Shown here: one piece after another, positions 5,254-5,424 of the stretch
Numbering within the stretch: the first letter of the stretch is position 1
How the letters are laid out: the number at the start of each line of letters is the position of its first letter
NCBI GenBank assembly: GCA_900554625.1
Contig: USHP01000150.1
Coordinates: 1-5,424, forward strand
DNA length: 5,424 bases
Source of the DNA: an uncultured Eubacteriales bacterium
GTDB taxonomy: Bacteria; Bacillota; Clostridia; Oscillospirales; Oscillospiraceae
Reading direction: 5' to 3'
The notes under the pieces: model-generated
Seen by the model: the letters and a program-made list of their open reading frames with translations, nothing else
What the model was told of the DNA's origin: nothing
Database searches by the model: none
Program-made: the position numbers and the translations under genes

Positions 5254-5424
5254 AGGCGTTTTCCTCCTTCCTGACTTTTTCCAGATACTTTTGCAGCTTT
5301 GTCAGCTTCCCGCCGGCCATCATCCTGTCGATTACCTCCGTGCGCTCATAGGAATCGCCGCCGATGAGAGTGTCCGCCAGATACTCCACATAGGGCAGCC
5401 GATGACAGGCTTCGGTAAATCTGC
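5240..5424 (-). CDS. C-terminal 60 residues of a probable CHC2 zinc-finger primase-type protein (start outside window)
   Basis: The frame is open from the right edge (first full codon at 5422) to a TAA at 5242-5240. It contains RFTEACHRLPYVEYLADTLI, then a run of charged helix ending in KLQKYLEKVRKEENAYEQR. The pattern RF-x-E-A…YVEYL-x-D, followed by a Lys/Glu-rich helix at the very end, is like the tails of small CHC2 zinc-finger proteins that precede P4-type primases in clostridial mobile elements. The zinc finger itself would lie outside the window, so this rests on the tail and on position. The last 14 bases overlap the primase start, and the primase AGGAGG lies within this gene. Those CHC2 proteins act in primer synthesis for element replication. 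That it is a real coding end is likely; the family name is tentative. Confidence 0.5.
   Translation of the reverse strand, partial: RFTEACHRLPYVEYLADTLIGGDSYERTEVIDRMMAGGKLTKLQKYLEKVRKEENAYEQR

Larger units (their letters stand above)
1885..5424 (-). mobile_element. Integrative mobilizable element, Tn4451-like layout, incomplete at the right edge; left boundary approximate
   Basis: Large serine recombinase, small protein, MobV relaxase remnant, P4-type primase remnant and a probable CHC2 primase tail lie in one orientation. This combination belongs to integrative mobilizable or conjugative elements of Firmicutes; Tn4451 carries the same recombinase-plus-MobV pairing (tnpX, tnpZ). The recombinase is the last gene before what look like chromosomal genes, so one end should lie between the lipoprotein promoter and the recombinase terminator, roughly 1870-1940. 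The left coordinate given is a placement inside that interval, not a mapped end. The other end and any cargo lie beyond the window. Loss of the relaxase start suggests the element cannot mobilize by itself. Confidence 0.65.

Noticed and set aside
1..5424. CRISPR array, tRNA, rRNA or insertion-sequence ends
   Set aside because: No regularly spaced direct repeats, no cloverleaf or rRNA signatures and no DDE or HUH transposase frame were seen on either strand.

Overview
The window is a 5.4 kb stretch in which every credible gene lies on the minus strand, so it reads from right to left. The moderately GC-rich coding DNA, AT-rich promoters with extended -10 boxes, strong AGGAGG-type ribosome sites, a leucine-rich-repeat lipoprotein and a Tn4451-like gene set all point to a Clostridia-class Firmicute (Bacillota), probably a gut Oscillospiraceae/Ruminococcaceae-type organism. 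The taxon is inferred from style and family resemblance only.

Left part (1 to about 1885), likely chromosome. Positions 1-123 hold the first 41 codons of a MalY/PatB-type PLP enzyme. Positions 287-1804 encode a 505-residue secreted lipoprotein made of four copies of a roughly 67-residue module followed by classical leucine-rich repeats. This gene has its own promoter (1841-1869) and its own rho-independent terminator (about 247-276).

Right part (about 1885 to 5424), a mobile element cut by the right window edge. In transcription order it contains: the tail of a probable CHC2 zinc-finger primase-type protein (5424-5240); the first 101 codons of a P4-type primase/helicase (5253-4951); a MobV (Pre/Mob) relaxase body that has lost its start (4951-4019); a 59-residue small protein (3987-3808); a terminator (3799-3757); and then, from its own promoter (3740-3712), a 562-residue large serine recombinase (3667-1979) with a terminator (1967-1931). 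Large serine recombinase plus MobV relaxase is the layout of integrative mobilizable elements such as Tn4451, where the recombinase excises and inserts the element and the relaxase lets it ride on a helper conjugation system.

The most notable observation is at about 4951. The primase reading frame stops resembling its family after residue 101, and MobV family sequence begins at the next base in the -1 frame with no start codon of its own. The primase's ATPase/helicase part, the mobV start, and presumably the mobV promoter and oriT, are missing. This looks like a deletion that fused two element genes out of frame, leaving an element that can probably still excise and insert but can no longer mobilize with its own relaxase. 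Other items of interest are the modular lipoprotein, a perfect 12-bp GC palindrome abutting its -35 box near the probable element boundary, and nested inverted repeats over the recombinase promoter. There is no gene-free stretch longer than 300 bases; the three intergenic gaps (124-286, 1805-1978, 3668-3807) hold the promoters, terminators and palindromes listed.
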